A stretch of DNA of 64,000 bases from Stictocephala bisonia (taxonomy: Eukaryota > Arthropoda > Insecta > Hemiptera > Membracidae): assembly GCA_035578905.1 (NCBI GenBank), contig JAQJVL010000422.1:434001-498000 (forward strand). The letters run 5' to 3'. The number at the start of each line of letters is the position of its first letter. The stretch's first letter is position 1. The notes under the pieces were generated by a model. It was not told the DNA's origin. It saw only the letters and a program-made list of their open reading frames with translations, and searched no databases. Shown here piece after piece: positions 47,594-59,290 of the stretch. The translations under genes were made by a program, and so were the position numbers.

Positions 47594-47660
47594 AAGTTAC
47601 TTTAATTCAGATAAAATAAAGACCGAGCCACAGCAAAGCATGGCTGGGTTCAGCTAGTGT
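47594..47660 (+). mobile_element. Helitron-like 3' terminus ending CTAG
   Basis: GACCGAGCCACAGCAAAGC then ATGGCTGGGTTCAGCTAG, followed by T. AGCCA and TGGCT can pair in a short stem near the CTAG end, and the phrase AGC-AAAGC-TGGCTGGGTTCAGCTAG resembles 3' ends of insect Helitrons. About 200 bp of AT-rich DNA separates it from two minisatellite units upstream. No RepHel coding or 5' TC end is visible. Confidence 0.55.
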
Positions 47661-47675
47661 ATTATAAATTCAAGG

Positions 47676-48700
47676 TTCAGCCCACACAAGTACAGGGGAA
47701 TTGACATACCCACCCCATACAAGTACAGTGGTATTGACATACCCACCTACCCGCCACAAGTACAGTGGTATTGACATACCCACCTACCCCACACAAGTAC
47801 AGTGGTATTGATACCCACCTACCCGACACAAGTACAGTGGTATTGACATACCCACCTACCCCACTCAAGTACAGTGGTATTGACATACCCACCTACCCCA
47901 CCTCAAGTACAATGGTATTGATACCCACCTACTCCACACAATTACAGTGCTATTGACATACCCACCTACCCCACTCAAGTACAGTGGGATTGACATACCC
48001 ACCTACCCCACCTCAAGTACAATGGTATTGATACCCACCTACTCCACACAAGTACAGTGGTATTGATTCACCAGCCCACCCATACACGTGCGGTGATATT
48101 GATTCACCAGCCCACCCATACATGTGCGGTGGTATTGATTCACCAGCCCACCCATACACGTGCGGTGGTATTGATTCACCAGCCCACCCATACACGTGCG
48201 GTGATATTGATTCACCAGCCCACCCATACACGTGCGGTGATATTGATTCACCAGCCCACCCATACACGTGTGGTGATATTGATTCGCCAGCCCACCCATA
48301 CACGTGCGGTGATATTGATTCGCCAGCCCACCCATACACGTGTGGTGATATTGATTCACCAGCCCACCCATACACGTGTGGTGGTATTGATTCGCCAGCC
48401 CAACCATACACGTGTGGTGGTATTGATTCGCCAGCCCACCTATACACGTGTGGTGGTATTGAACCAGTCACCCGCACATACACGTTCACCCATACACGTG
48501 CGGTGGTATTGATCCACCAGCCCACCCATACACGTGCGGTGATATTGATTCACCAGCCCACCCATACACGTGTGGTGGTATTGATTCGCCAGCCCACCCA
48601 TACACGTGTGGTGGTATTGATTCGCCAGCCCACCTATACACGTGTGGTGGTATTGAACCAGTCACCCGCACATACACGTTCAGCCATACACGTGGTATTC
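47676..48700 (-). repeat. 36-bp minisatellite family, locus E
   Basis: The left part (47676-48055) has 35-bp units, CACAAGTACAGTGGTATTGA with CATACCCACCTACCC. The right part (48056-48700) switches to CACGTGCGGTGATATTGATT with CACCAGCCCACCCATA. A block containing GAACCAGTCACCCGCACATA recurs at 48461 and 48655. CACGTG E-boxes occur in almost every unit of the right part. ORFs up to 253 codons here are artefacts. Confidence 0.93.
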
Positions 48701-48709
48701 AGTGTTTAT

Positions 48710-49440
48710 TGGAGCCGCTGTATGACTGTGTCTCAAGGGATTACACTCCTATCCTCTGCCGGAACACTAACTTTAATGTGCTTATTACACCACGCTGGTG
48801 CCATTTTATTACCGTATTTATATATAGTATGGCTTTCTTTGCCAGGCAACAAAAGGAAAACTAAATTGAAAACCCCAAATTAAAAATGTTTAGTACAGAA
48901 ATACTTTAACTACGGTACGTAGTTAAAGTTTCTTGTGCCACTTGTGTTTTACGTTAAAATATTTATTACTCGTCACACACCTCTATAAGTTTCACAACCA
49001 CTCTACATCTGGTTCACCGATTGACCATGGTTAGCTAAAACCGCTGGAAATAACGCAACCTTCAACTATGTGATCCATAGTTTGAGTTTTAGCAACGCAA
49101 TAAATGTTTGTTCATTTGCTTTTTGCTAGATTTAAGTCACTCAACATAACGTGTTATAACCATCAGATATATCACAAGTAATAAAATAAAAGTTTACTTT
49201 AAAATTAACAAACTCTTCTCATCTGTTCTTGGGAAGGACAAAGAAAGGTCCTTTTCCAGTCCTGTCTTAAGGCACATGTTGATAATACCTGCATTATAAC
49301 AGTTCAAATTTTGAGATGTTGTTTAGTTAATGTAGTAAATAGTATAATACGTTTGTACTAATTTATACGAATAATTTACCGTTTAAGGTAGTAATTACAA
49401 TTAACCGTTCATCTAATTTTACGCAAATTTTATCTTAGAT
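48710..49440. other. Nothing recognised
   Basis: AT-rich unique-looking DNA between the minisatellite and the (TG)n tract. Confidence 0.4.
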
Positions 49441-49442
49441 TA

Positions 49443-49812
<370 letters not shown>

Positions 49813-50059
49813 AAATTTGTTTTAATTAATTAATTTTATTGTTATGTAATATTACCTAAATGTTAATTTTGTTTACATTTTTATGGGGAATAAACGAGTT
49901 TTCAATATTTCATTTTAATTAATTAATTTATTTATTTATTTAATTTATATACATTTATTTGACAGTCATAATGATTTCTTGATTTATTAGTGTACTTAAA
50001 TTGTGGCCACTAATAAAATGTCTTACTGGAACCAAGTAAAATCATTGAACATCTGTAAT

Positions 50060-50600
50060 TTTGTACTGGATCGACCTTTTTAAATTCTGTTTGCGGTTTG
50101 TGCTAGATAACACGTTTAAAATGATAAACTACGCTTTCGATTGATATTTTTTATCAAACTCCTTGTGAACCACCATCTATTGGATGTGGAGAGTCACTAA
50201 CTACCCTAGAAAACTATTTCCTAAGTCTAGTAGGTATTTTTAAAATTTAACTTTCCCAACTTGAGACAAGAAAGAATTTCAAACCGTCTAGAACAAGACG
50301 TACTTTGTAACGTTTAAAAAAAAGTTTAAACCATTTATATTTTTAAAGAGTGAATCTTTATAAGTCGAATTTGTAGGTTTATATTCTACTTCTAAAAACC
50401 TTTAATTTGATGTAATATTAGACCTATGCTCTCATTTAAGATTTGTCTTCTGCCTCCATGCGGGGCACCCCCCTCATATGACATAAAAATTGTAGTTACT
50501 TCAAAAAGTGTATATTTATAGGTGCAGTAATGGTGTACCATGTTCCATTGCTTTATAGATAATCGTTCAAAAATTATCTGGTGTGGGACATCGTAAACGT
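50060..50600 (+). repeat. R540 dispersed repeat, long copy
   Basis: It is collinear with 54435-54985: AACTCCTTGTGAACCACCAT, TAACTTTCCCAACTTGAGAC, CCGTCTAGAACAAGAC, CTTTAATTTGATGTAATATT, ACTTCAAAAAGT, ATAATCGTTCAAAAATTAT. It ends where the 60-bp array begins. No coding capacity. Confidence 0.75.
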
Positions 50601-50632
50601 CCTCTCTGTATAATTTGGAAGAGAGTTTATAA

Positions 50633-51522
50633 ACATCAACTACCAACGTAATAAAAGAGGTTTCCTCAAATGGCATTCAATTGAGTTTATAAACATCAAC
50701 TACCAACGTAATAAAAGAGGTTTCCTCAAATGGCATTCAATTGAGTTTATAAACATCAACTACCAACGTAATAAAAGGGGTTTCCTCGAATGACATTCAA
50801 TTAAGTTTATAAACATCAACTACCAACGTAATAAAAGGGGTTTCCTCGAATGACATTCAATTAAGTTTATAAACATCAACTACCAACGTAATAAAAGGGG
50901 TTTCCTCGAATGACATTCAATTGAATTTATAAACATCAACTACCAACGTAATAAAGGGGGTTTCCTCGAATGACATTCAATTGAGTTTATAAACATCAAC
51001 TACCAACGTAATAAAAGGGGTTTCCTCGAATGACAATCAATTGAGTTTATAAACATCAACTACCAACGTAATAAAAGGGGTTTCCTCGAATGACAATCAA
51101 TTGAGTTTATAAACATCAACTACTAACATAGTAAATGGGGTTTCCTCAAATGACATTCAACTGAGTTTATAGACATCAACTACCAACGTAATAAAAGGGG
51201 TTTCCTCGAATGACAATCAATTGCGTTTATAAACATCAACTACTAACATAGTAAAAGGGGTTTCCTCAACTGACATTCAACTGAGTTTATAAACATCAAC
51301 TACCAACGTAATAAAAGGGGTTTCCTCAACTGACATTCAACTGAGTTTATAAACATCAACTACCAACGTAATAAAAGGGGTTTCCTCAAATGGCATTCAA
51401 TTGAGTTTATAAACATCAACTACCAACGAATAAAAGGGGTTTCCTCAAATGTCATTCAATTGAGTTTATAAACATCAACGACCAACGTAATAAAAGGGGT
51501 TTCCTCAAATGACATTCAATTG
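50633..51522. repeat. 60-bp tandem repeat, about 15 units
   Basis: The unit is GAGTTTATAAACATCAACTA, CCAACGTAATAAAAGGGG, TTTCCTCGAATGACATTCAATT. The period is exactly 60 bp except for one 59-bp unit near 51421. Sub-types (ACATAGTAAA; CAACTGACATTCAACTG) cluster in the middle. The first units join the end of R540. Confidence 0.97.
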
Positions 51523-51894
51523 TGCACAAGTATTAATTATTATGTAGTTTCTTTCCAGTTAAGAAAACGTCTATAAAGAATTAGCTTTATTTTTACAAGA
51601 TATGCTTTTTATTCTGCGGTATTTACGAACTTTACGGAAAAATTAAAAAAAAAAAAACAATGTTAGACCTTTTAGTATATTATACATATTCCCGTTAATT
51701 TTAATGATAATTTAGTTATCTTTGTTTAATTTGTTTTTTTTCGCTGAATAAGGTTTGAAAACTATTTTGCTCTCTAACAATTATTTCTCGAGGTATAATG
51801 AAAAAAACTACTTTCGCGGCTTCTCACGAATAGCGGCCATTACGTGATCGTTATAAACACCAACTATTAACCACAAAAATAGAATTCACCTGTA
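51523..51894. other. Nothing recognised
   Basis: AT-rich spacer between the 60-bp array and repeat R330. Confidence 0.4.
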
Positions 51895-52222
51895 TTTCTG
51901 GAGGCCAGGCACCCGAATTTAAACAAACAACGATTTTTTTTGAGTAAATAGACAATTAGGATAAGTTAGGTTATGTTGGTTAGGTAAATAAAAAGTGTAT
52001 TTTTAGGCTAACAAAGTAATTTTATTGAAAATCCCATTATATATTCGTATTCAGGATAAAAACACATGTAAAATGAAAAAAGTTGCAAAATAACAATTTT
52101 TGAAAAAGTTATTTTTTATTATCATATAAAAAACTAGTTTTATATTTTTAGGTAAAAAGGAGTTTTCCACAGTTCAAATCAACCACCTCAAGAGATATAC
52201 ACTCATATATCAGCACTTTTAC
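51895..52222 (+). repeat. Dispersed repeat R330, copy 2 (plus)
   Basis: GGCCAGGCACCCGAATTTAA, ATTAGGATAAGTTAGGTTA, AGTAATTTTATTGAAAATCC, GGAGTTTTCCACAGTTCAAA and CCTCAAGA match the reverse complement of 33887-34228 in order. Confidence 0.7.
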
Positions 52223-53369
52223 GACTAGAGATGGTTTTTTAAAGATATTTTCACAATAGTGAAAGAAACTCTTTTTTTTTCAATAGAAAAAAAATATTGT
52301 CTTAGAAAAATACTAATTAACCTATTTACAGGTTAAAAATGAGTCTACAGAAAAGGGACGAAAAATTATTATTGTTTTTATATGATATATGTTAAAAAGT
52401 CGAAATAATGAAAAATCATTAATTTGACATTATTTAACAACGTTTTCTATAACAAAATAAAACGATTTAACAGAACTTACCACTTAATAATAACAATTCG
52501 TTATTTATCAAAATATCATAATTTACGTTTGCTGATTGAAATGTTATACAAATCGGCGAATAACAAAATCCCTAGGCAAAGCCCGTTTGGTTTACATCAT
52601 ACTAACTAATAAACTAAGAGAATAGGTACCAACTGTAAAATAAATACATTAATTACAATTATAATATTAAATTACAAAGAGAAAATAGGCCTTCATATAA
52701 CTAAACAAGAAAAACAAATATTAAAAGTAAAAACTAAAACACAGAACCAACCGAAAATACTTACATATATACACTAATGCATAATATACAATTAGAAATC
52801 GTGTTACAAAAGAATAAATACACGTTCACAATAATTTTATAATGTAGTTTACACAATTTAAAAATAAATACAGTACCAATCAAACACGAAAAACAGCACT
52901 TTAAATGTAAAAATATTCTAGAATTTTCGTTAAACAAATTTATTTATTTAAACAAAGTTTCAACCTCTTCAATGTTTAATAGCAACTTTTTTAATGCAAC
53001 AAAATATCCTGAGGAATCACTGTTCTGAAAAATAATTGAATAGTTTCACTTGCTGTCATATTGAATATTGAATAGTGTGCAGTATATCTGTAAAATCTTT
53101 AAACTGTGTTAAAAATTATTTCGTAAACTATAACGCATTTCCATTCTACTTCGATTTGCAACACTTCTAATACAAAATAATGTTAAGAATTTAAATATAC
53201 ATAAAAGGAAAGATATTTAACTTAATTTCTCGTATGTTCCATCTTTCGTCTTCTGGTTATAACTATTCTAATTACGCATTTGTGTAATATATGAAGCACT
53301 GAGATATACGTGCCACCCCAACAGGATTGAGCATATCCCAATGGAGACTCCACTACTAGGAGTTTTTTA
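52223..53369. other. Nothing recognised
   Basis: Very AT-rich; may include the eroded 3' part of the following LINE remnant, but nothing could be aligned. Confidence 0.35.
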
Positions 53370-54275
53370 TAGGCACAGATCTATAAAGAAAATAAAACTT
53401 ATTGATCATACTGAATAGTTCGGTTTTAATTTTACTGAAATGACTCTTCGATGAAAGATTGCAATCTTTAATAAGACCTAAATATTTAATTTCCTAGACC
53501 TTTTCAATTTCCATACAATTAATACAATTATTATAAAAATAAAGAGATGTGTGACATTTTAATTTATTTTTAAAACTAATTTATTTCCTCTAATTGAAAA
53601 ACATAGATTTAGTTTTATTACTTTTGGGTAAGAAAATGCTTTGTAAACCATAATTGTTGAAGCTCGATATCTATTTCCATACTTTCCAGGAAATTTTCAA
53701 GACTTTGATCGCAGTATCATAAGGCTGTATCGTCAGTGAAGGCCTTGATTTTACCATTTAATTGTGCGTTATAAATGTCAAATATCTTTATATTAAAAAT
53801 AGAATTGACACTAATACTGAACCCTGTGGAACGCCATACCTGACGAAACCCGGTTCACTTACATCATTTTAAATTTTCACCTTTTGCGTTCTACACTTTA
53901 AATAACTTGGAAGAAAATTTAGCAAAGCATCCCCTGTAAGTAATTTTTCAGTAAACCCTTATTGATTTTTACTAAAGAACTGATTTGTTACAAACTTATT
54001 ATTAATCGTCGTTTTATCATTTTTTTAAAGTATTTTTGAAAATATATAAAGCAATGAAATAGGTCTGTAATTAGATAAACAGTTAACCAATCCGCTTATA
54101 CAGAGGTGTTACAGTTGGAGATTTTAAACAATACGGAAATTCGCCGCGTTCCATACTACAGTTATAAATGTACGTGAGTACGTCAACAATGTTTTCAGAA
54201 ATTCCCTTTAGTTTAAAATGTTTGACACTGTTAAAGCCTACTGAAGTCGGGGTAGAAATTATGTGCACAGAAATT
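53370..54275 (-). pseudogene. Non-LTR reverse transcriptase pseudogene
   Basis: The minus strand reads VDVLTYIYNCSMERGEFP then YCLKSPTVTPLYKRIG, later YGVPQGSVLVSILF, then KIKAFTDDTAL (FADD changed to FTDD) and IKYLGLIKDCNLSSKSHF. These are reverse transcriptase motifs in correct order from N to C, separated by frameshifts and stops. The 3' end was not found. Confidence 0.8.
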
Positions 54276-54343
54276 GTGTTCCACCCAGGATAAAAATTAT
54301 TAAAACCTATAATAAAATTTTAAAATGCACATGTCATAAGTAT

Positions 54344-54990
54344 AGTTATATGAGGAAAACAGTGGTGTGATTATATTTTTCGTATGCCTCTTAGTTCCTT
54401 AGAAAACAGCCTTCAAACTGTTAATATACAGTGTACTGTATCAACCTTTTTAAGTGCTAACGGTATTCATCTGTGCTAGACAACCACTTTAAAATGATGT
54501 ACCTCTTAACCTATGCTATTTTAAATATTTTTGTCGAACTCCTAGTGGACCATCATCCATTGGAAGTGAAGAGTCACCAACTTTACTAAAAAACTACTTT
54601 TTAAGTCCAACAGTTACTTACAAAGTTTAACTTTCCCAACTTGACCTAAGAAAATAATATTAAACTGTCTAGAACAGGACCGTCAATGTAACTTTATAAA
54701 AATGTAAACCGGCGTCATTTTTTTAAAAGCGAATATTTTGAGTTCGGATTTATGGGTTTATGTTCTACTACTAAAGATCTTTAATTTGATGTACTACTCG
54801 ACCTATGCTATCATTTAATATTTTCTTCTGACTCCTTGTGGGCCATCCCCCTGATAAGACAGAAAAATAGCAGTTACTTCAAAAATTAGATTAATAGGTA
54901 CAGCAATGATGTACCACGTTTTATTGCTCTATCGGCAATCGTTCAACAATTATTAAGCTGTTCTGGGACTTTTCTTCCACACTGTATACA
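54344..54990 (+). repeat. R540 dispersed repeat, longest copy
   Basis: The main body 54427-54985 is bounded by ATACAGTGTACTGTA on the left and CCACACTGTATAC on the right, a 10-bp inverted pair TATACAGTGT. It is collinear with 50060-50600. The left flank (54350-54420) also matches 18765-18835. It may be a non-autonomous DNA element. Confidence 0.65.
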
Positions 54991-55084
54991 TCATTATACA
55001 CGCCTTAAAATAATGTTGGCAATTAAAAACCGAATATATCCTTATTTTTAATCTCCAATTAAACCGATCATCGAATCCTTTTTT

Positions 55085-55383
55085 CTATAGAAACGTGGGA
55101 CGTGGGGGGGTGGTTGTGCGTGCGAGCGCGCGCGACGCCACTCGATACGGTCGGCGTGGGGGTGGTTGTACTTGTTCCGCCGCACCACCCCGCCAGTCAT
55201 TCACCACAAGTACTCGCTAGTTGTCACATCAGGTTATGGTGAAGTAGGAGTCTCGGGAGATAGAGTAGTGGCTACCTTGAACTTTGACTTCCCCTCGACT
55301 ACCCAATCCCTATCACTGTCACTGTCCCCTCCCCTACAGCGGCGGCAAGGAATGCCAGCTTATAGAGGAGCCTATCTCAGCCT
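55085..55383 (+). promoter_or_regulatory. Candidate CpG-rich promoter and first exon with splice donor
   Basis: A sharp change from AT-rich DNA to GC-rich DNA with many CpG (GTGCGAGCGCGCGCGACGCC near 55118, CGGTCGGCGTGG near 55149). This is followed by mixed sequence that ends CTATCTCAGCCT and then GTAAGT at 55384, an excellent splice donor. A 73-codon ORF spans it but crosses the donor, so any exon may be 5' UTR. No partner exon is recognised to the right. Confidence 0.35.
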
Positions 55384-55389
55384 GTAAGT

Positions 55390-55840
55390 AAACCAAGTCA
55401 ATGGGCAATGTGGAAGTGTTATTCACACACTCAATGTAAGTGCCTTCTTCTTCACTTTCTCTCTTCTGTTTTCTTACTTTACACTGCCCTATCGTTTCAT
55501 CCTTCACTGCACACGCTTTCCACCGTAGATTATATATTAGAAATAGTTGAGTCCAATATAATTTGATAATTATACTAATAATATTTTCTAGTATCAAAAC
55601 TGGAGTGAAATATTTTGTCTCGTTTATGAAAATACAGTACTAAGCTGTATTGTTTCCTTTACAATTCATACAATATATAGTTAGTTATTTCGAGATTTTA
55701 GTATAGTTTAGCAATTACATATTTTATAAGCAGTTAGCGTATAATCCATTTAAAGAAGCTTTATTCCTTGAATAGTACATATGAATTCTTGTAGCTCTAT
55801 TGAGCTTAATGAAAAGAGCATTATCAAATAAATATTCAGA
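55390..55840. other. Nothing recognised
   Basis: AT-rich DNA, possibly intron if the 55.1-55.4 kb exon candidate is real. Confidence 0.3.
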
Positions 55841-56705
55841 CTGTATAAGGTATTAAAAGCACGCACGCCCGTGTAGAAGGGATGGGTTAGTGGGTCATAT
55901 TGGGGTCGATATTTACAGGACCGAGGACTAACCTCCAAGGTATCCTGGTGTACGATCGTATTGGATTGTAGATGTCCTCTACTACACACCAAATATTCAA
56001 ACTGTTTAAGAAAATAGCAACACGAGCACCCGTGTAGGAGATATGGGTTAGTGGGTCATATTGGGGTCGATAAACACAGGATCAAGGACTAACCTCCAAG
56101 ATCTTCTGGTGTACAATCGTATCGGATTGCCAATGTCCTCGACTGTATAAGTGAGTATTTGCACGCACGCCCGTGTAGGAGAGACGGATTAGTGGGTCAT
56201 ATTGAGATCGATATATACAGGACCAAGGACTAACTCCAACATGTTCTGCTGTGCGATCGTTTCGAGTCGTCGATGTCCTCGACTGCACACAAAATATTCA
56301 GACTGTATAAGAGAGTACTATCCCTCCTACTCGGGTGTGTGTGCTATTACTCCCGTATGCAGTCTGAATATTTGATGTGCAGTTGATGTCATCGACAACT
56401 TGATAAGAACGTACACAAGGAGATTTTGGAGGTTAATCCTTGGTCCTGTATTTGTCGAACCCAATATGACCCAGTAACCTATCCTTCTTAGACAAGCGTA
56501 CGTTAAAATACCCTGTTATACAGTCTGAATATTTGGTGTACAGTCGAAGACTTCGACAACTCGATACGATTGTACACTAGGAGATGTTGGAGGTCAGTCC
56601 TTGGTCCTACCGAAAATACAGAACCAAAGACTAACCTCCACCATCTCCTAGTGTACGATCATATCGAGTTGTCGATGTCATCGACTGCACATCAAATAAC
56701 AATTA
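55840..56705. repeat. Composite direct and inverted repeat cluster, about 145-160-bp unit
   Basis: Three direct units (from about 55848, 55998, 56141) contain GTTAGTGGGTCATATTGGGG, AGGACTAACCTCCAA and GTGTACGATCGTAT. Two inverted units follow (56360-56620; CCAATATGACCCAGTAACC), then a final half unit in the first orientation (56620-56700). The last inverted and direct halves can fold as a hairpin with arms of about 65 bp (56548-56612 against 56625-56692). Confidence 0.85.
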
Positions 56706-57539
56706 TCTATTGTATGACAAGCAATACATGCAAATATTGAGCCAAAACGTTCCTCTTAGTTTAATTGATTTCTACACCTTTTACAAAATCCATCCTCTTA
56801 AAAATAACTCTTATTAAAGTCCAGAGATTGTTTTTCTGGGCCCATAGAGTGTGGTTGCGAAGGCACCAGACTCGTAGGAAATTTAATAAACAACACAAGT
56901 TACGGCCAAAATATGGTTTATTAAAAAAAATAAAATATTTTAATTGTTAAACAAGTTAGACATTCAAAAATGGAAAAATATCCATTTCCTCGGGTTCATA
57001 AGAATATTTTTTATGCCTAGCTAATAAATTTACGACTTTTCAAGAAAAAAAAATCTATAACAATTAAATAATTAAGAACCAAAAATATAGGCATAGCTTT
57101 AACAGTATGTAACAATAATAAATAAATAACAAAAATACAACAGTAATAAACAAGAAAAACAACAACACGAATACAATACTCAACAATAAATAAAAGATAA
57201 AAAATTAAATACTAAAAACTACAGACAATATTAAACGGCAGCTTTAATTACAGGGTACCGGAAACAAAATAAATTGGAAGATTAGGCCAATTTTGAAGAA
57301 GTTAAAAAACAAATTAAAAAAAGATTTAAATTAATAATTACACCGAATCCAGCGGGCGAAAATGGGCGGCTCCTGATGGGATAAACTAATTAATAACAAG
57401 CCCCCGAGAACACCGTTAAAAAATAAAACCCTAACCCAGCCAACAAAAATTTAATTAAAAATTATAAAAATAAAATATTAAATGTTCTCTCCTATGTAGA
57501 CCAGAAAACCCCCACCTTCAAACAAAAGTCCCCGCAAAA
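56706..57539. other. Nothing recognised
   Basis: AT-rich, with one odd GC-rich phrase (CTGGGCCCATAGAGTGTGGT near 56836). No gene was supported. Confidence 0.35.
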
Positions 57540-58067
57540 TTAAAGTCCCACCCACAAAATCTCACTGAACACTTCACGACATATGCAAAAAAGGTCCAGA
57601 TAGGGGCCAAGAAAAAGTAAAGGAGTGGATGTCACCTGCAGGTAGAAGCCTTCTGCCTGAAGACACAAAAAAAGCGCAGCGAGGAAGATGGGAATATGTG
57701 GCTGCTCCCTCTGCGCCACAAAGAAGGCATAGTGGTCGGACCTGCCCGTAGGTCTTCCGCTGCGTCCCCAGGCGACATCAAGGTGGCAGGCAAGGCAGGT
57801 GACGATCCATCTCCCCTCCTGAACTCTGGAGTCAAAAGTCAACAGACAGCCAACCATTGGACAGACGACGACAGGCCGCAGTCCAATGACAGCGAACAAG
57901 ACACAGGAGTCACGAATGATCACGAACAGGAAACACGGAACAACGAAATGAAACTCGGAGACACAAACGAAAACCAACATAGAGGAAGGTGGCCATCCGA
58001 GAGACAACCGGACTTTGTGCTACGGCACACACCTTGTAATTTTAAAGAAATCTTTATACTAACCTGA
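57540..58067. other. GC-rich island with open frames on both strands, identity unknown
   Basis: GC content is clearly higher than the flanks. A 155-codon minus ORF (57540-58007) is hydrophobic and Cys/Phe/Val-rich. A 123-codon plus ORF (57696-58067) is hydrophilic, with an Asn/Asp/Glu/Gln-rich second half that ends RHTPCNFKEIFILT. Neither matches a family I recognise. It may be a retroelement terminal region or a chance product of base composition. Confidence 0.3.
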
Positions 58068-58554
58068 AATGTGTTGTTTATGGTCCGTATACACTATTTA
58101 TATCATGACACTTTATAACAAACTGGTGGTAACACTCAACTTAAAGTACTAACAATTAAAAAAATACAACTGAGGTATTTTATATTTTTTTGAAAACATA
58201 TGGTTGATTTCTGAAAGTGTAAATTCCAAATAAATAATATTGCTTTGTACTAAATGTTTGAAATAGGAGCAAGTTTATGGCTGCTGAGCACAAAAGGTAA
58301 GGATAATAACATGTATTTCACAGACTAGGTTAAACAAGATCTTAAACGATTGCAGAGCTAGCGAAAAACGCACATGAAGCCTATTTGTCATAAAGAAGAA
58401 ATCTATACGTTTAGTAAGAGACAAGCTACCCGTGTAATACACCTGTCAATGTCCATTTGGTCAAACAGCGCACAGTCAAACAAATCAATGCACATCTATG
58501 ATAAGCAAAAATCCAATGTTACAAAGTCAGACTAGTTTTTTCTAACTTTACTAT

Positions 58555-58800
58555 CTTGGCGCGGCCGCCGCTAGGTTTATCTTGTTGCGTGGCAGCCTAC
58601 AGTGAGAGTGAGACAAAGAATGACAGAGAGGTCAGTGCAGCCTACTGAAGAGAGAGGTGACATTACGAATTGCCATGAGAACGAGAGAGAAAAGAAACGG
58701 CGGACAAGGTTATTGGGTTGGGGAGGGGTATGTGGTAGCCAGCCGTGCTAAGCTCGTGTCGTCTGCTATAAGAAATCTGACAATTTCGCTTCTTATATAT
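58555..58800. promoter_or_regulatory. GC-rich patch with GAGA-type motifs and a NotI site
   Basis: GGCGCGGCCGCCGCTAGG at 58559 is followed by AGTGAGAGTGAGACAAAG, GAAGAGAGAGGTGACA and ACGAGAGAGAAAAGAAAC. GAGAG clusters are bound by GAGA factor in insect promoters; here this is only suggestive. No exon is recognised next to it. Confidence 0.3.
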
Positions 58801-59005
58801 GTGTGTGTATTCATTAGTTAGACAAACCACTACCATTATGAATCAAAGTTCAGAAGTTGCCTTAGAATCTAAAGTTTTTTAGAGTGATCATTTAGATGGA
58901 GTCTACCGACACGACCCCACACGGGCATCTGAATCTAAGACGTCATAATTTTTGCTGACAAACTGTCTTTCATTTCGACAAACGTCTGTCTCGTTTTTTT
59001 TATCT

Positions 59006-59290
59006 GCCACCGCGGTGGGTCAGTGGCTGATGCTTCGGACTGCGGAGGGTAAGGCCCAAGGTTCGACTCTTCAAATTGTCTAATGGTCGGTACTTCACTA
59101 TTTCGATTCCTGGGGCTTGTGGATCGATGAATTACACCTCAAGTCTTCCCATGTTTGCTTATCATCGTCAGGCAATTGGGAAACTCCGGCGTCATTAATT
59201 AGCGAATTCTCTGGAACCAACGGCGTCAGAAACCGATGTCCAAGTCTCACATATCCCCTAGCAAACACCACCGTGTAATCAAAGTCTGGG
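59006..59290 (+). mobile_element. tRNA-derived SINE, same head family as 28502
   Basis: ACCGCGGTGGGTCAGTGGCT, GATGCTTCGGACTGCGGAGG and CAAGGTTCGACTCTTC give an A-box-like region, a shared 18-bp phrase and a B box (GGTTCGACTC). The body continues with TGGTCGGTACTTCACT and a run of GC-richer sequence; the right end is uncertain (a G run at 59288-59297). Confidence 0.6.

Noticed and set aside
46547..48883. ORFs of 120-267 codons in the 46.5-48.9 kb arrays
   Set aside because: They are products of 35/36-bp repeat translation in multiple frames, with no protein family signal.
55750..56288. Minus-strand ORFs of 68-80 codons with repeated YRPQYDPL-type phrases
   Set aside because: The phrase repeats because the DNA unit repeats and the frames break within units; not a protein repeat domain.
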